Source of the DNA: JASHUC01 sp035523875
Lineage (GTDB): Bacteria > Pseudomonadota > Gammaproteobacteria > Steroidobacterales > Steroidobacteraceae
DNA length: 64,000 nt
Assembly (NCBI GenBank): GCA_035523875.1
Contig: DATKPY010000035.1
Coordinates: 26,022 to 90,021 of the forward strand
Reading direction: 5' to 3'
The notes beneath the pieces were generated by a model that was not told the origin of the DNA, did not search any database, and worked only from the letters and a program-made list of their open reading frames with translations. Positions 53,572 through 63,402 of this stretch are shown one piece after another. Position 1 is the first letter of the stretch. Each line of letters begins with the position of its first letter. Made by a program: the position numbers and the translations under genes.

Positions 53572-54640
53572 GCGGCGGCGGCTCCGCCTCGTCGAGCGCC
53601 GCGGAGCGCTCGGTCCGCGCCCCGCGGGCCCCCGCGCGCAGCAGACCGACGAACACCGGTGCGCCGATGAGCGCGGTGATCGCGCCCACCGGGAGCTGCC
53701 GCGGGCTCACCGCGGTGCGCGCGAACCAGTCCGCGGCCGCGAGCAGCGTGCCGCCGAGAAGCCCCGAGGCCGGCGCGACGATGCGGTGGTCGCTGGTGCG
53801 GAAGATGAGCCGCACGCAGTGCGGCGTGATGAGACCCACGAAACCGACTGTGCCCGCACTCACCACCGCGATCGCGGTGATCGCGGCGGCCGCGACGTAG
53901 ACGATCGGTCGCCACCGCTCCACATCGAGGCCGACGCTGCGCGCGCGCAGCTCCCCGGCGGCGAGCACGTTGAGCGGCCGCGCGAGCAGCACGGCGCAGC
54001 CGAGTGCGACGAGCGCCGCGAGCACGCTCGCGCCCGGATCGCTTGCCCAGCTCAAGTCCCCCGCGAGCCAGAACACGATGCCGCGGAGCTTCACTTCATC
54101 GGCGCCGGCGAGGAGCAGCGTCACGAGCGCACCGCATGCGCTCGCGACCGCGACCCCCGCGAGCAGCAGCCGAGGCGCACCGCCCCCGCGGCCGAGCGCA
54201 TAGACGAGCAGGATCGCCCCGAGCGCCCCGCACATCGCGGCCCCCTGGACGTAGAGCATCGCCGCGCCCGCCGCGAGCGCGAGTACCGCACCGACGGCCG
54301 CGCCACCGGAGACGCCGAGCACGTACGGGTCGGCGAGTGGATTGCGGAACAGGGCCTGCATGAGCACGCCCGCGAGCGCAAGGAGCCCACCCACGGCGAA
54401 GCCCGCCGCAAGTCGCGGCAGGCGCAGGCCAAGCACGATGCTGCGCGCCGCCTCATCGGCCCCGCCGAACAGGGCGTGCAGCGCGCGCCCCGCGCCGAGA
54501 TTGGCGCTGCCGCTCATGAGCGAGACCAGCACGACGGCGGCTGCGAGCGCGAGCAGCCCGCTTGCCCGCAGCCAGCGCGCGCGCGGGCTCGGCAGAGGGG
54601 CCTCGCGATGGGCCCATGCCAGGGATCTCGACCTGTTCAC
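53564..54640 (-). CDS. btuC: FecCD/BtuC-family ABC importer permease
   Basis: A 358-residue inner-membrane permease with about ten helices and the family motifs RLPRLAAGFAVGG, ALFRNPLADPYVLGVSGGA and GFVGLITPH. Partner of the BtuD-like ATPase is inferred. No substrate-binding protein (BtuF) or receptor gene is adjacent. B12 is the favoured but unproven substrate; the family also carries Fe-siderophores. Confidence 0.78.
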   Translation of the reverse strand: MNRSRSLAWAHREAPLPSPRARWLRASGLLALAAAVVLVSLMSGSANLGAGRALHALFGGADEAARSIVLGLRLPRLAAGFAVGGLLALAGVLMQALFRNPLADPYVLGVSGGAAVGAVLALAAGAAMLYVQGAAMCGALGAILLVYALGRGGGAPRLLLAGVAVASACGALVTLLLAGADEVKLRGIVFWLAGDLSWASDPGASVLAALVALGCAVLLARPLNVLAAGELRARSVGLDVERWRPIVYVAAAAITAIAVVSAGTVGFVGLITPHCVRLIFRTSDHRIVAPASGLLGGTLLAAADWFARTAVSPRQLPVGAITALIGAPVFVGLLRAGARGARTERSAALDEAEPPPLK

Positions 54641-54691
54641 ATACGCTCCGGACGCTTCGGGCTAGCGTAGCGCATGCTGCGGAGGAAGTTT

Positions 54692-55282
54692 GTGGCAGAC
54701 TTCGGCCCGCAAATGACCGACTTCATCGACTCGCAGGGCTTTCGCGCCAATGTCGGCATCGTCCTGATGCGCGGCAGCGGTGAGGTATTCCTCGGGCGGC
54801 GGACGGGCGGGCGCGGCTGGCAGTTTCCCCAGGGTGGCATCCGTCGCGGCGAGCAGCTCGAGGAGGCGCTCTACCGGGAGCTCCACGAGGAGATCGGACT
54901 CACGAGCGCCGACGTGACGCTCCTCGGCGGCACCGGGCGGTGGCTGCGCTACCGCCTGCCCACGCGCTTCGTGCGCCGCGATCGCCATCCGGTGTGCATC
55001 GGGCAGAAGCAGCGCTGGATGCTCCTCAAGCTCAAACGCGAGGATGCGAGCTTCGAGCTCACGACCACCCCGCAGCCCGAGTTCGACCAGTGGCGCTGGG
55101 CGAGCTACTGGGACCCGGTGCGCGAGGTGATCTATTTCAAGCGGGCGGTGTACGTGCAGGCGCTCACGGAGCTCGCGCCGATCGCCTTTCCCGCGGGGCC
55201 GCCCGCCGCGCCCGAGTGGCTCGCGGGCGGCGGCGGTCCGCACGAGCGCGGCGACACCGCCGCCGTGACCGGACTCGACTGA
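54692..55282 (+). CDS. rppH: RNA pyrophosphohydrolase
   Basis: Removes pyrophosphate from 5'-triphosphate RNAs and starts their decay. The 196-residue protein has the Nudix box GGIRRGEQLEEALYRELHEE and the family start SQGFRANVGIV. GTG 54692 is chosen because GGAGGA lies five bases upstream; ATG 54674 and ATG 54713 (the usual MxxxQGFR start) are alternatives. The C-terminal tail is Ala/Gly/Pro-rich. Confidence 0.92.
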   Translation: MADFGPQMTDFIDSQGFRANVGIVLMRGSGEVFLGRRTGGRGWQFPQGGIRRGEQLEEALYRELHEEIGLTSADVTLLGGTGRWLRYRLPTRFVRRDRHPVCIGQKQRWMLLKLKREDASFELTTTPQPEFDQWRWASYWDPVREVIYFKRAVYVQALTELAPIAFPAGPPAAPEWLAGGGGPHERGDTAAVTGLD

Positions 55283-55303
55283 GCGGCCGAGGCCCGCGAC
55301 GCG

Positions 55304-56047
55304 ATGACAGAGCTCCCTCAGACCCTCGTCATTCGCCGCGTCGCGCCGCGCCGCCGGGCGCTTCTGGTCACACTCTCGATTCTGGGCGCGGTGCTGGCGC
55401 TCGGGTTTGCGTACGAGTGCGGCCGCTACGACGGCGGATTCGATCACATCGCGGCGCTGCGCGAACGGGCACACTTCGGTGCGGCGCTCGCGGCGCTCGA
55501 GCAGACCAACCGGACGATGAGGACCCAGCTGGCCGAGCTCGAGACGGCGCGCGTGGGGCGCGCGCAGGAGCGCGCCGAATTCGCCAAGACGATCGGCGAA
55601 TTGCAGAACCAGGTGGGGCGCGATTCGCAGGAGCTCGCGTTCTACCGCGGCGTGATCTCGCAGGGGATCAACCGCGGCGATCCCTCGCAGATCCCCGTGC
55701 GCGTGCAGCAGCTGCGCATCACGCCGGACGCGGGCGGCGCCGGCCGCTTCCACCTGCGGTTGATGCTGCTGCAGGTGGCGCGCCCGGAGTCGGCGGTGAC
55801 GGGCACGCTCGCGGTGAGCCTCGCGGGCGATGAGCTCGGCAAGGCGGCAACCCTCGATCTTGCGGCGCTCACCGGTGGCAAGGCGCACGAGCTCGATTTC
55901 AACTTTCGCTACTTTCAGAGCCTCGACGCTGACATCGCACTGCCGGCCGGCTTCCGACCCGATAAGCTGACGGTGGACGTGAAATCGGGCCGCAATCCGG
56001 GCGTGCCGCTCGATCAGACTTTCGCCTGGCGGGTGGACGCGCCGTAG
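55304..56047 (+). CDS. DUF6776-like membrane protein with coiled coil
   Basis: A 247-residue protein with one membrane helix (about 20-38), a coiled-coil stretch (about 48-108, rich in Glu, Gln, Leu) and a beta-rich periplasmic C-terminal domain. It resembles the DUF6776 family often found beside bactofilin genes. Function unknown. It lies 21 bases upstream of the bactofilin gene and likely shares its transcript. Confidence 0.75.
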   Translation: MTELPQTLVIRRVAPRRRALLVTLSILGAVLALGFAYECGRYDGGFDHIAALRERAHFGAALAALEQTNRTMRTQLAELETARVGRAQERAEFAKTIGELQNQVGRDSQELAFYRGVISQGINRGDPSQIPVRVQQLRITPDAGGAGRFHLRLMLLQVARPESAVTGTLAVSLAGDELGKAATLDLAALTGGKAHELDFNFRYFQSLDADIALPAGFRPDKLTVDVKSGRNPGVPLDQTFAWRVDAP

Positions 56048-56067
56048 GGCGCAACAGGAGACGCAGC

Positions 56068-56481
56068 ATGTTCGGGCGCGAAGCCAAACGCGAGAGTCTC
56101 GAGGTCGATACGCTGATCGGTAAGACCGCGCGCATTCATGGCGACATCGACTTCACCGGCGGGCTGCAGCTCGAGGGGCGCGTCACGGGCAACGTGCGCG
56201 CCGACGGTAAGCGCGGCTCGAAGCTCTCGGTGAGCGAGGGCGGTTGCATCGAGGGGTCGGTCGAGGTCGCGAATCTCGTGCTCAACGGCACGGTCAAGGG
56301 CGACATCCATGCGAGCGGGCTCGTCGTGCTCGGACCGAAGGCGCGGGTCCAGGGCGACCTGCACTACGGGGTCATCGAGACGGCGCTCGGTGCCGAGATC
56401 CTCGGGCGGCTCGTGCCACTCGGCGCGGCGCCGGAGGGCGCGCCGGCCCCGGATCTGCTGCAGAGCACACCCGGGGCGTAA
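56068..56481 (+). CDS. Bactofilin
   Basis: A 137-residue polymer-forming cytoskeletal protein with a DUF583 beta-helix core (about 18-120; repeats such as LEGRVTGNVRADG, NGTVKGDIHASG). Bactofilins self-assemble without nucleotide and scaffold cell-shape or cell-wall factors. ATG 56068 has AGGAG upstream. Next gene is erpA behind its own promoter. Confidence 0.92.
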   Translation: MFGREAKRESLEVDTLIGKTARIHGDIDFTGGLQLEGRVTGNVRADGKRGSKLSVSEGGCIEGSVEVANLVLNGTVKGDIHASGLVVLGPKARVQGDLHYGVIETALGAEILGRLVPLGAAPEGAPAPDLLQSTPGA

Positions 56482-56498
56482 GCGTGGCCCGGTGGCCT

Positions 56499-56527
56499 TT
56501 GACCGGGACCTGGAGCAATTCTAAACT
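56499..56527 (+). promoter_or_regulatory. Sigma-70 promoter of erpA
   Basis: TTGACC (56499-56504) and TAAACT (56522-56527) are exactly 17 bases apart, 5 and 4 matches to consensus. The erpA start is 30 bases beyond. Confidence 0.65.
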
Positions 56528-56556
56528 GGCCGCCCAACCAGGACTTATCGCCACCC

Positions 56557-56937
56557 ATGAACGATCTTTCGGACAATACGGTCGAGCTCGAGGAGTCGGA
56601 GAACCTGCCGATTCCGCTCGTCTTCACGGATGCGGCGGCCCGCAAGGTGGCTGACCTGATCCGCGGGGAGGGCAACCCCAAGCTGATGCTGCGCGTCTTC
56701 GTGCAGGGCGGGGGCTGCTCGGGCCTGCAATACGGCTTCGAGTTCGACGAGGAGCTGCAGGACGGCGATGCCTGTATCGAGAACCAGGGCGTGAAGCTGC
56801 TCGTCGATCCGATGAGCGTGCAGTACCTGACGGGCGCGGAGATCGATTACCGCGAGGGCCTCGACGGCGCCCAGTTCGTGATCCGCAATCCCAACGCGAC
56901 GACCACCTGCGGCTGCGGCTCCTCGTTCAGCGCGTGA
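56557..56937 (+). CDS. erpA: Iron-sulfur cluster insertion protein ErpA
   Basis: A-type carrier delivering Fe-S clusters to apo-enzymes. The 126-residue protein has the three ligands Cys54 (GGGCSG), Cys118 and Cys120 (CGCGSSF). Normal length with a slightly long N-terminus. Its stop overlaps the GTG start of ppx. Confidence 0.95.
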   Translation: MNDLSDNTVELEESENLPIPLVFTDAAARKVADLIRGEGNPKLMLRVFVQGGGCSGLQYGFEFDEELQDGDACIENQGVKLLVDPMSVQYLTGAEIDYREGLDGAQFVIRNPNATTTCGCGSSFSA

Positions 56938-58493
56938 GCCCGGCCGCCACAGCCCGCGCCACCACCGATCCTTCCGCCTCCGGGGCCGCCCAGCCGGTCC
57001 CCGACATTCTTGCCGCTGTCGACCTGGGCTCGAACAGCTTTCACATGGTCGTCGCGCGCTACTCGCACGGCCAGCTCGTCATCATCGACCGCTTGCGCGA
57101 GATGGTGCGCCTCGCCTCCGGCGTCGAGGAAAGCGGTCGAATCGACAAGGACGCGGCGGCGCGCGCGCTCGCGTGCCTGGAGCGCTTCGGACAGCGCCTG
57201 CGCGCCATGCACGCCGACAGCGTGCGGGTTGTCGGCACCAACGCGCTGCGGCTCGCGCGGCGCAAGCAGGCCTTTCTCGAGCGAGCGCGCGAGGCGCTCG
57301 GTCATCCGATCGAGATCATCGGCGGCATGGAGGAGGCGCGCCTCATCTACCTCGGGATCGCCCACACGATGCCGAGCGAGCCGGGCAGGCGCCTGGTCGT
57401 CGACATCGGCGGTGGCAGCACCGAGCTCATCATCGGCGAGGGCCTGGCCCCGCTCGAGCTCGAGAGCCTGCAGATGGGATGCGTGAGCACCAGCGAGAAG
57501 TTCTTCCGCGACGGCAAGATCTCGGCGAAGCGCCTGGCGCGCGCGCGCGTCGCGGCGCGCCTCGAGCTCGAGCCGGTGCACGCGGCTTTCCGCCAGCGCG
57601 GCTGGGAGCGCACGGTCGGCAGCTCCGGAACGATCCGCGTGATCGGCGAGGCGATCCGCGAGCTCGATCCGCAAGCGAAGGCGATCACGCCCGCAGGTCT
57701 CGCGCGCGTGCTCGAGTACTTGGGCGAGACCGGTCACGTGCGCGAGCTCAAGCTCCCGTGCATCACCGACGAGCGCCGCCCGGTATTTCCCGGCGGCGTC
57801 GCCATCCTGGCGGAGGTTCTGGAAGTGCTCGGCGTCGCCGAGATGCGCATTGCCGAGGGCGCGATGCGCGAGGGCCTGCTCTACGACATGCTCGGCCGCT
57901 TCACGGACGAGGACGCGCGCGAGCGCACGGTGCGCGCCATGCAGCGCCGCTATCACGTGGACCTCGCGCAGTCCGAGCGCGTGGAGGCGACGGTCCTCGA
58001 CTTCCTCGAGCAGACGAGCGGGCCCTGGAAGCTCGACGACGCGCTTGCGACGCTCGCGCTCAAATGGGCGGCGCGGCTCCATGAGATCGGTCTCGATGTG
58101 TCCCATTCCGGCTATCACCGACACGGCGCCTATCTGCTCGAGAATGCCGACATGCCGGGGTTCCCACGCGAGGAGCAGCGGCTCCTCGCGCGCCTGGTGG
58201 GCGGCCATCGGCGCAAGCTCTCTCTCGAGGGACTCGATGAGCTCGTGCCGCCGTGGGACAGAAGCGCGATCTACCTGATCGTGCTGCTGCGCCTCGCGAT
58301 GCTGTTGCACCGGGGGCGGAGCCCGACGGCACTGCCGCGGATCGATCTCACCGCGAAGCCTCGCTCGCTCGAGGTGCGTTTCCCGGCGCGGTGGCTGCGC
58401 GACCATCCGCTCACGAGCGCCGATCTGCAGCAGGAAATCGATTACCTCAAGCCGCACGGCTTCCGGTTGCGCGTCTTCCGCCAGCGCGCCTGA
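56934..58493 (+). CDS. ppx: Exopolyphosphatase
   Basis: Removes terminal phosphate from polyphosphate; the fold also hydrolyses pppGpp. The 519-residue protein has the ASKHA motif AAVDLGSNSFHMVVARY, VVDIGGGSTELI and a C-terminal HD-like domain (ARLHEIG, SGYHRHG). GTG 56934 overlaps the erpA stop (GTGA). It converges on ppk1, its functional opposite, 41 bases away. Confidence 0.95.
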   Translation: MSPAATARATTDPSASGAAQPVPDILAAVDLGSNSFHMVVARYSHGQLVIIDRLREMVRLASGVEESGRIDKDAAARALACLERFGQRLRAMHADSVRVVGTNALRLARRKQAFLERAREALGHPIEIIGGMEEARLIYLGIAHTMPSEPGRRLVVDIGGGSTELIIGEGLAPLELESLQMGCVSTSEKFFRDGKISAKRLARARVAARLELEPVHAAFRQRGWERTVGSSGTIRVIGEAIRELDPQAKAITPAGLARVLEYLGETGHVRELKLPCITDERRPVFPGGVAILAEVLEVLGVAEMRIAEGAMREGLLYDMLGRFTDEDARERTVRAMQRRYHVDLAQSERVEATVLDFLEQTSGPWKLDDALATLALKWAARLHEIGLDVSHSGYHRHGAYLLENADMPGFPREEQRLLARLVGGHRRKLSLEGLDELVPPWDRSAIYLIVLLRLAMLLHRGRSPTALPRIDLTAKPRSLEVRFPARWLRDHPLTSADLQQEIDYLKPHGFRLRVFRQRA

Positions 58494-58534
58494 GTGCGCG
58501 CGCACTCTACCGGTGGAGTCTGCCGGTGAGGGCG

Positions 58535-60619
58535 CTACAGGCTGAAGCCCGAGCTCGCCGCATAGCTCTCGAGCAGCGCGTCCTGGGCACAGACGGCCTT
58601 TGCGCCGTCAGGCGCATTGCGCCTGTAGAGGCCGGTATGGTCGAGCTGCCAGGACTGGACGTTGTCTGACAGATAGACGTCGAGATCCCTCAGGATCCGC
58701 TCGCAATGCGAGCGGCGCTTGATCGGGAAGGCGACCTCCACGCGGCGGAAGAAATTGCGCTCCATCCAGTCGGCGCTCGCGCACCAGAGCTCCGGATCAC
58801 CGGCGTTCTCGAAGTAGAACACGCGCGAATGCTCGAGGAAGCGCCCGACGACCGAGCGCACGGCGATGTTCTCCGAGACCCCTGGAAGCCCCGGCCTCAA
58901 GCCGCAGATCCCGCGCACGATCAGATTCACCTTCACTCCGGCACACGAAGCGCGGTAGAGCGCCTCGATCGCCTGCGGGTCGACGAGCGAGTTCATCTTC
59001 GCGACGATGCGCGCCGGGCGGCCCGCGCGGGCGTGCTCGGCCTCGCGGTCGCACTTCTGGATCATCGCCTCGTGCAACCCGAACGGCGACTGCAGCAGCC
59101 GATTGAGCTGCGGGGCCTGGGTGAGGCTCGTGAGCTGCAGGAAGATCTCGTGCACGTCGCGCCCGATCTCCGGGTCGCAGGTGAACAGGCAGTAGTCGGT
59201 GTAGGCACGCGCGGTGCGCGGGTGGTAGTTGCCGGTGCCGAGGTGGCAGTAGCGGCGGATCCCGTCCACTTCGCGCCGCACGATGAGCGTGAGCTTCGCA
59301 TGCGTCTTGAAGCCCACGACGCCGTACATGACGTGGGCGCCCGCTTCCTGCAGGCGGTTCGAGAGCTCGATGTTCGCCTCCTCGTCGAACCGCGCGCGCA
59401 GCTCCACGATCACCGTCACGTCCTTACCGCCCTGCGCGGCGGACACGAGCGCATCGACGACCGGCGAGTCGGCGCCCGTTCGGTAGAGCGTCTGCTTGAT
59501 CGCGAGCACCTGAGGATCGACGGCGGCCTGGCGCACGAAGTCCATGACCGGCGCGAAGCTTTGATACGGATGGTGCAGGAGCAGATCCTTCTGGCGGATG
59601 GCGGCGAAGAGGTCGGTGCCGCCCGTGCCGGCCAAGCGCTTCGGCAGGCCCGGCGTGAACAGTGGGTACTTCAAATCGGGTCGCTGCACGAGATCGTAGA
59701 TCGCGGACAGGCGGTTGAGATTCACCGGCCCCGGCATGCGGTAGAGGTCCACGTCGGCGAGCGAGAACTGCTTCTGCAGGAACGCGATCACGTCGTCCGG
59801 GCAGTCGCTCGAGGTCTCGAGCCGCACCGCCTCGCCGTAGCGGCGATGAGCGAGCTCGCCCTCGAGCGCGCGGCGCAGATCGTCGATCTCTTCCTCGTCC
59901 ACGAACAGGTCACTGTTGCGCGTGACGCGAAACTGATAGCAGCCGAGCACCTCGATGCCGGGGAAGAGCTTGTGAACGAAGGAGTGCACGATCGTCGTGA
60001 GCAGCACGAACGAGCGCGGTGCGCCTGCCTGCGGCGCCGGCACCACGCGCGGGAGCGAGCGCGGCGCCTGCACGATCGCGAGCTCGCTGTCGCGGCCGAA
60101 TGCATCCTTGCCGGTGAGCCGCACGATGAAATTCAAGCTCTTGTTCTGGATGCGCGGGAACGGCCGCGCCGGATCGAGGCCGAGGGGGCTCAAGACCGGC
60201 TCGACTTCGAGCTCGAAGTACTGCTCGAGCCAGCGGTGCGTCCCGGGGGTCCAGTCGTCGCGGCCGACGAGACCGATCCCGGCCTCATCGAGCGCCGGCA
60301 GGATCACCTCGTTGAGGCACCGGTACTGCTCGGCGACGAGGCGCAGCGCGCGCTCGTGGATCGCCGTCAGCTGCTCGGCGATCGTGAGGGAATCGGGAGC
60401 GAGCTGCGCGGAGCCGAGCTCCGCCAGGTGCTTGAGGCCTGCGACGCGGATCTCGAAGAACTCATCGAGGTTGCCCGAGGAGATGCACAGGAACTTGAGC
60501 CGCTCGAGGAGCGGAATCGACTCATCGAGCGCAAGGGCGAGAACGCGCTGGTTGAACTCGAGGAACGAGAGCTCGCGGTTGATGTAATAGTGGGGGGCCT
60601 TGAGATCCGGGGCGTCCAT
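58535..60619 (-). CDS. ppk1: Polyphosphate kinase 1
   Basis: Makes polyphosphate from ATP. The 694-residue protein has the N-terminal domain start YINRELSFLEFNQRVL, HHPYQSF, and the catalytic region with autophosphorylated His459 (YCHLGTGNYHP) and KMNSLVD. Family-normal length. Arranged tail to tail with ppx. Confidence 0.97.
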   Translation of the reverse strand: MDAPDLKAPHYYINRELSFLEFNQRVLALALDESIPLLERLKFLCISSGNLDEFFEIRVAGLKHLAELGSAQLAPDSLTIAEQLTAIHERALRLVAEQYRCLNEVILPALDEAGIGLVGRDDWTPGTHRWLEQYFELEVEPVLSPLGLDPARPFPRIQNKSLNFIVRLTGKDAFGRDSELAIVQAPRSLPRVVPAPQAGAPRSFVLLTTIVHSFVHKLFPGIEVLGCYQFRVTRNSDLFVDEEEIDDLRRALEGELAHRRYGEAVRLETSSDCPDDVIAFLQKQFSLADVDLYRMPGPVNLNRLSAIYDLVQRPDLKYPLFTPGLPKRLAGTGGTDLFAAIRQKDLLLHHPYQSFAPVMDFVRQAAVDPQVLAIKQTLYRTGADSPVVDALVSAAQGGKDVTVIVELRARFDEEANIELSNRLQEAGAHVMYGVVGFKTHAKLTLIVRREVDGIRRYCHLGTGNYHPRTARAYTDYCLFTCDPEIGRDVHEIFLQLTSLTQAPQLNRLLQSPFGLHEAMIQKCDREAEHARAGRPARIVAKMNSLVDPQAIEALYRASCAGVKVNLIVRGICGLRPGLPGVSENIAVRSVVGRFLEHSRVFYFENAGDPELWCASADWMERNFFRRVEVAFPIKRRSHCERILRDLDVYLSDNVQSWQLDHTGLYRRNAPDGAKAVCAQDALLESYAASSGFSL

Positions 60620-60693
60620 CGTGCGTGACCGTGGCGTTCAGTTTCGCACAGTAAGCGCGCTGCGCATGACGGCTCCGTGAAGCGGGCCGCCGC

Positions 60694-62037
60694 TCAGCGT
60701 GCGACCAGCGCAGGGCCGATCGGCGGGAAGAGCGAGACGACGAGCGGGCTCGTCTGCGCGAGAAATTCGGCGCGCAGCCGCGCCTCGATCGGCACGGCTT
60801 CGGGGAGCTTCACGGTCTGCGGGTCCTTGTAGACCCCGTTCACCCGGAACTCGAAGTGCAGGTGCGGTCCGGTCGCAAGGCCCGTCATGCCGACGTAGGC
60901 GATCACCTGGTTCTGCTCGACGCGCTCCCCGACGCGGGTGCCGCGGGCGAAGCGCGAGAGGTGTCCGTAGACGGTCATGATCCCGCCGGAGTGCTGGATC
61001 TCGACCAGGTTGCCGTAGCCGCCCTTTCGCCCCGCGAAGACCACCCGGCCGTCCCCGGCGGCGTGCACCGGCGTGCCGATCGGTGCGGCGTAGTCGACGC
61101 CCTTGTGCGCGCGGATGAGATTCAGGATCGGATGGCGGCGGTGCAGGCTGAACGGCGAGCTCACGCGCGTGAAGGCGAGCGGTGCGCGCAGGAAGGCCTT
61201 GCGGAGGCTGCGGCCCTCGGGCGTGTAGTAGTCGGCGCGGCCGTCGGGCGCCACATAGCGCACCGCCAGGTACTCGTGGCCCTGATTGACGAAGCGGGCC
61301 GCGAGCACCGGCCCGTCCTGCACGTACTTGCCGCTCTCGTAGACCTGCTGGTAGGTCACCGCGAAGGCATCCCCAGGCTGAATGTCCTTCAGGAAGTCGA
61401 TGTCCCAGGCGAAGATGTCGGCGAGGGCGAGCGCAGTCTGATCGTCCGCGCCGGCAGCGTTCACGGCCTCGAAGAGCGAGCTGTCGATGTGGCCGGAGAC
61501 CGTCCGGGTGCGCATCTCGAGCGGAATCGCGACCACGTTCGCGTGGAATCCCGAATCGCCGCGCACGACCTTCAGGGTGTGCTCGAGGTTCAAACGCCGC
61601 GTGAGGCCGAGGAGCACGCCGTTGTCCGTGATGAAAGTGAGCGCTTCCCCGGGCCGCAGCCGATCGAGGTCCTCCTTGAGCCCGGGCAGCGCCCGCAGCG
61701 TCGCGAGGTCGCCGAGACTCAAGCGCAAGCGTCGGAAGATCCGCTCGAGCGTGTCATCGCGGCCCACCTTGACCGCGAAGGTCGACTGCACGGTGCGAGG
61801 GGCCGCGGGCTGGGCGGAATCTGCGGCGAGCGGCCGGCTCACCTCGCCCGCGGCCCTTGCGCCGATCGGCGCACGGGGGCCTGCCGTGGCTGCGTGATCG
61901 GCGCTTCCATGCACCCAGCCCCACGCGAGCACCGCGAGCACACCGGCCTGGAGCCAAGCGATCGGGGAGCGCGTGAGCGCCGTGAGGGTCCGTGCGACAC
62001 CGCGAGCCATCGCCGCACCGTACTTGACCGCGCGCAT
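60694..62037 (-). CDS. M23 peptidoglycan endopeptidase (MepM-like) with LysM/OapA-type domain
   Basis: A 447-residue periplasmic peptidase anchored by an N-terminal helix (about 26-43). A substrate-guarding OapA/LysM-like domain (DDTLERIFRRLRLS) precedes the LytM domain with zinc ligands in HKGVDYA and GPHLHFEF. It would cut peptide cross-links during growth. ATG 62037 or ATG 62010; the longer frame is a shadow of tyrS. It is divergent from tyrS, its usual neighbour. Confidence 0.92.
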   Translation of the reverse strand: MRAVKYGAAMARGVARTLTALTRSPIAWLQAGVLAVLAWGWVHGSADHAATAGPRAPIGARAAGEVSRPLAADSAQPAAPRTVQSTFAVKVGRDDTLERIFRRLRLSLGDLATLRALPGLKEDLDRLRPGEALTFITDNGVLLGLTRRLNLEHTLKVVRGDSGFHANVVAIPLEMRTRTVSGHIDSSLFEAVNAAGADDQTALALADIFAWDIDFLKDIQPGDAFAVTYQQVYESGKYVQDGPVLAARFVNQGHEYLAVRYVAPDGRADYYTPEGRSLRKAFLRAPLAFTRVSSPFSLHRRHPILNLIRAHKGVDYAAPIGTPVHAAGDGRVVFAGRKGGYGNLVEIQHSGGIMTVYGHLSRFARGTRVGERVEQNQVIAYVGMTGLATGPHLHFEFRVNGVYKDPQTVKLPEAVPIEARLRAEFLAQTSPLVVSLFPPIGPALVAR

Positions 62038-62172
62038 AGCGGTCAATCGGCGTGCACCGCGGATGTGACGCGTTGAGGGGGCAAAACAGGGCGCGCGCGC
62101 GGGATGAGGTAAAGTGATGCCCAGGCGGCCTGCGGGCCGCGAGAAGACCCGCCCAAGCGGGGCACACGAGGC

Positions 62173-63402
62173 ATGAGCGAAGATTCTCCAGAGACGGGTG
62201 AGCTCGCGGGTGTGCTCGCCGAGCTCGAGCGCGGCACGCATGAGGTGCTCACCCGAGCGGACCTCGTGCGCAAGCTCACGCGCGGCAAGCCGCTCAAGAT
62301 CAAGGCGGGCTTCGATCCGACCGCGCCCGACCTGCACCTCGGGCACACGGTGCTCCTCAACAAGATGCGTCAGTTCCAGCAATTGGGCCATGAGGTGATC
62401 TTTCTCATCGGGGATTTCACCGGGCTCATCGGCGACCCCTCAGGCCGCAACGTGACGCGTCCGCCGCTCACACGAGAGGACGTCGAGGCGAATGCGCGCA
62501 CCTATCGTGAGCAGGTGTTCAAGATTCTCGATTCCGAGCGCACGCGGGTGGATTTCAACTCCCGCTGGCTCGCAGGCATGCCGGCACTCGAATTCGTGAA
62601 GATCGCCGCGCATTACACCGTTGCGCGCATGCTCGAGCGCGAGGAATTCTCCAAGCGCTTCAAGGCGAATCAGCCGATCGCCGTGCACGAGTTTCTCTAT
62701 CCGCTCGCACAGGGCTACGACTCGGTGGCGCTGCAGGCGGACGTGGAGCTCGGCGGAACCGACCAGAAGTTCAATCTGCTCGTCGGCCGCACGCTCCAGG
62801 AGGCCTACGGCCAGGAGCCGCAGGTGGTCATGACGATGCCGCTCCTCGAGGGCACCGACGGCATCAACAAGATGTCGAAGTCGCTCGGCAACTACATCGG
62901 CATCGCCGAAAGCCCCGATGCGATATTCGGCAAGGTGATGTCGGTCTCGGACGAGCTCATGTGGCGCTACTTCGAGCTGCTCTCGTTCCGCCCGCTCGCA
63001 GAGATCGCGTCACTCAAGCGCGCGACCGCGGAGGGGCGCAATCCGCGCGACGTGAAGCTCGAGCTCGCCGTCGAGCTCGTCGCGCGGTTCCACGGTCGCG
63101 AGGCGGCCGCGCGCGCGCAGCGCGAGTTCCTCGCGCGCGTGAGCGAGCGCAGCGTTCCGACGGGCCTGGTGCCGCTCACGATTGCCGTTGAGGTCGCGGG
63201 GCTCAAGCTCCCGAATCTCCTCAAGGAGGCGGGGCTCGTCGCGAGCACATCCGAGGGTAACCGCAAAATCGCGGAGGGGGCGGTGCGGATCGACGGGGAG
63301 CGGGTGACCGACCGGGCGCTCGTTCTCGTTTCCGGTGCGGACCACGTGCTTCAGGTCGGCACCCGCCGGTTCGCGCGGGTGAAGCTCGAGCGCAAGGGCT
63401 GA
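62173..63402 (+). CDS. tyrS: Tyrosyl-tRNA synthetase
   Basis: Charges tRNA-Tyr. The 409-residue class I synthetase has HLGH (HIGH), GTDQKFN, KMSKS and a C-terminal S4 domain. It is of the TyrZ-like branch judged by KMSKS, not the KFGKT-type of the E. coli enzyme. Next downstream is the rRNA operon. Confidence 0.96.
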   Translation: MSEDSPETGELAGVLAELERGTHEVLTRADLVRKLTRGKPLKIKAGFDPTAPDLHLGHTVLLNKMRQFQQLGHEVIFLIGDFTGLIGDPSGRNVTRPPLTREDVEANARTYREQVFKILDSERTRVDFNSRWLAGMPALEFVKIAAHYTVARMLEREEFSKRFKANQPIAVHEFLYPLAQGYDSVALQADVELGGTDQKFNLLVGRTLQEAYGQEPQVVMTMPLLEGTDGINKMSKSLGNYIGIAESPDAIFGKVMSVSDELMWRYFELLSFRPLAEIASLKRATAEGRNPRDVKLELAVELVARFHGREAAARAQREFLARVSERSVPTGLVPLTIAVEVAGLKLPNLLKEAGLVASTSEGNRKIAEGAVRIDGERVTDRALVLVSGADHVLQVGTRRFARVKLERKG

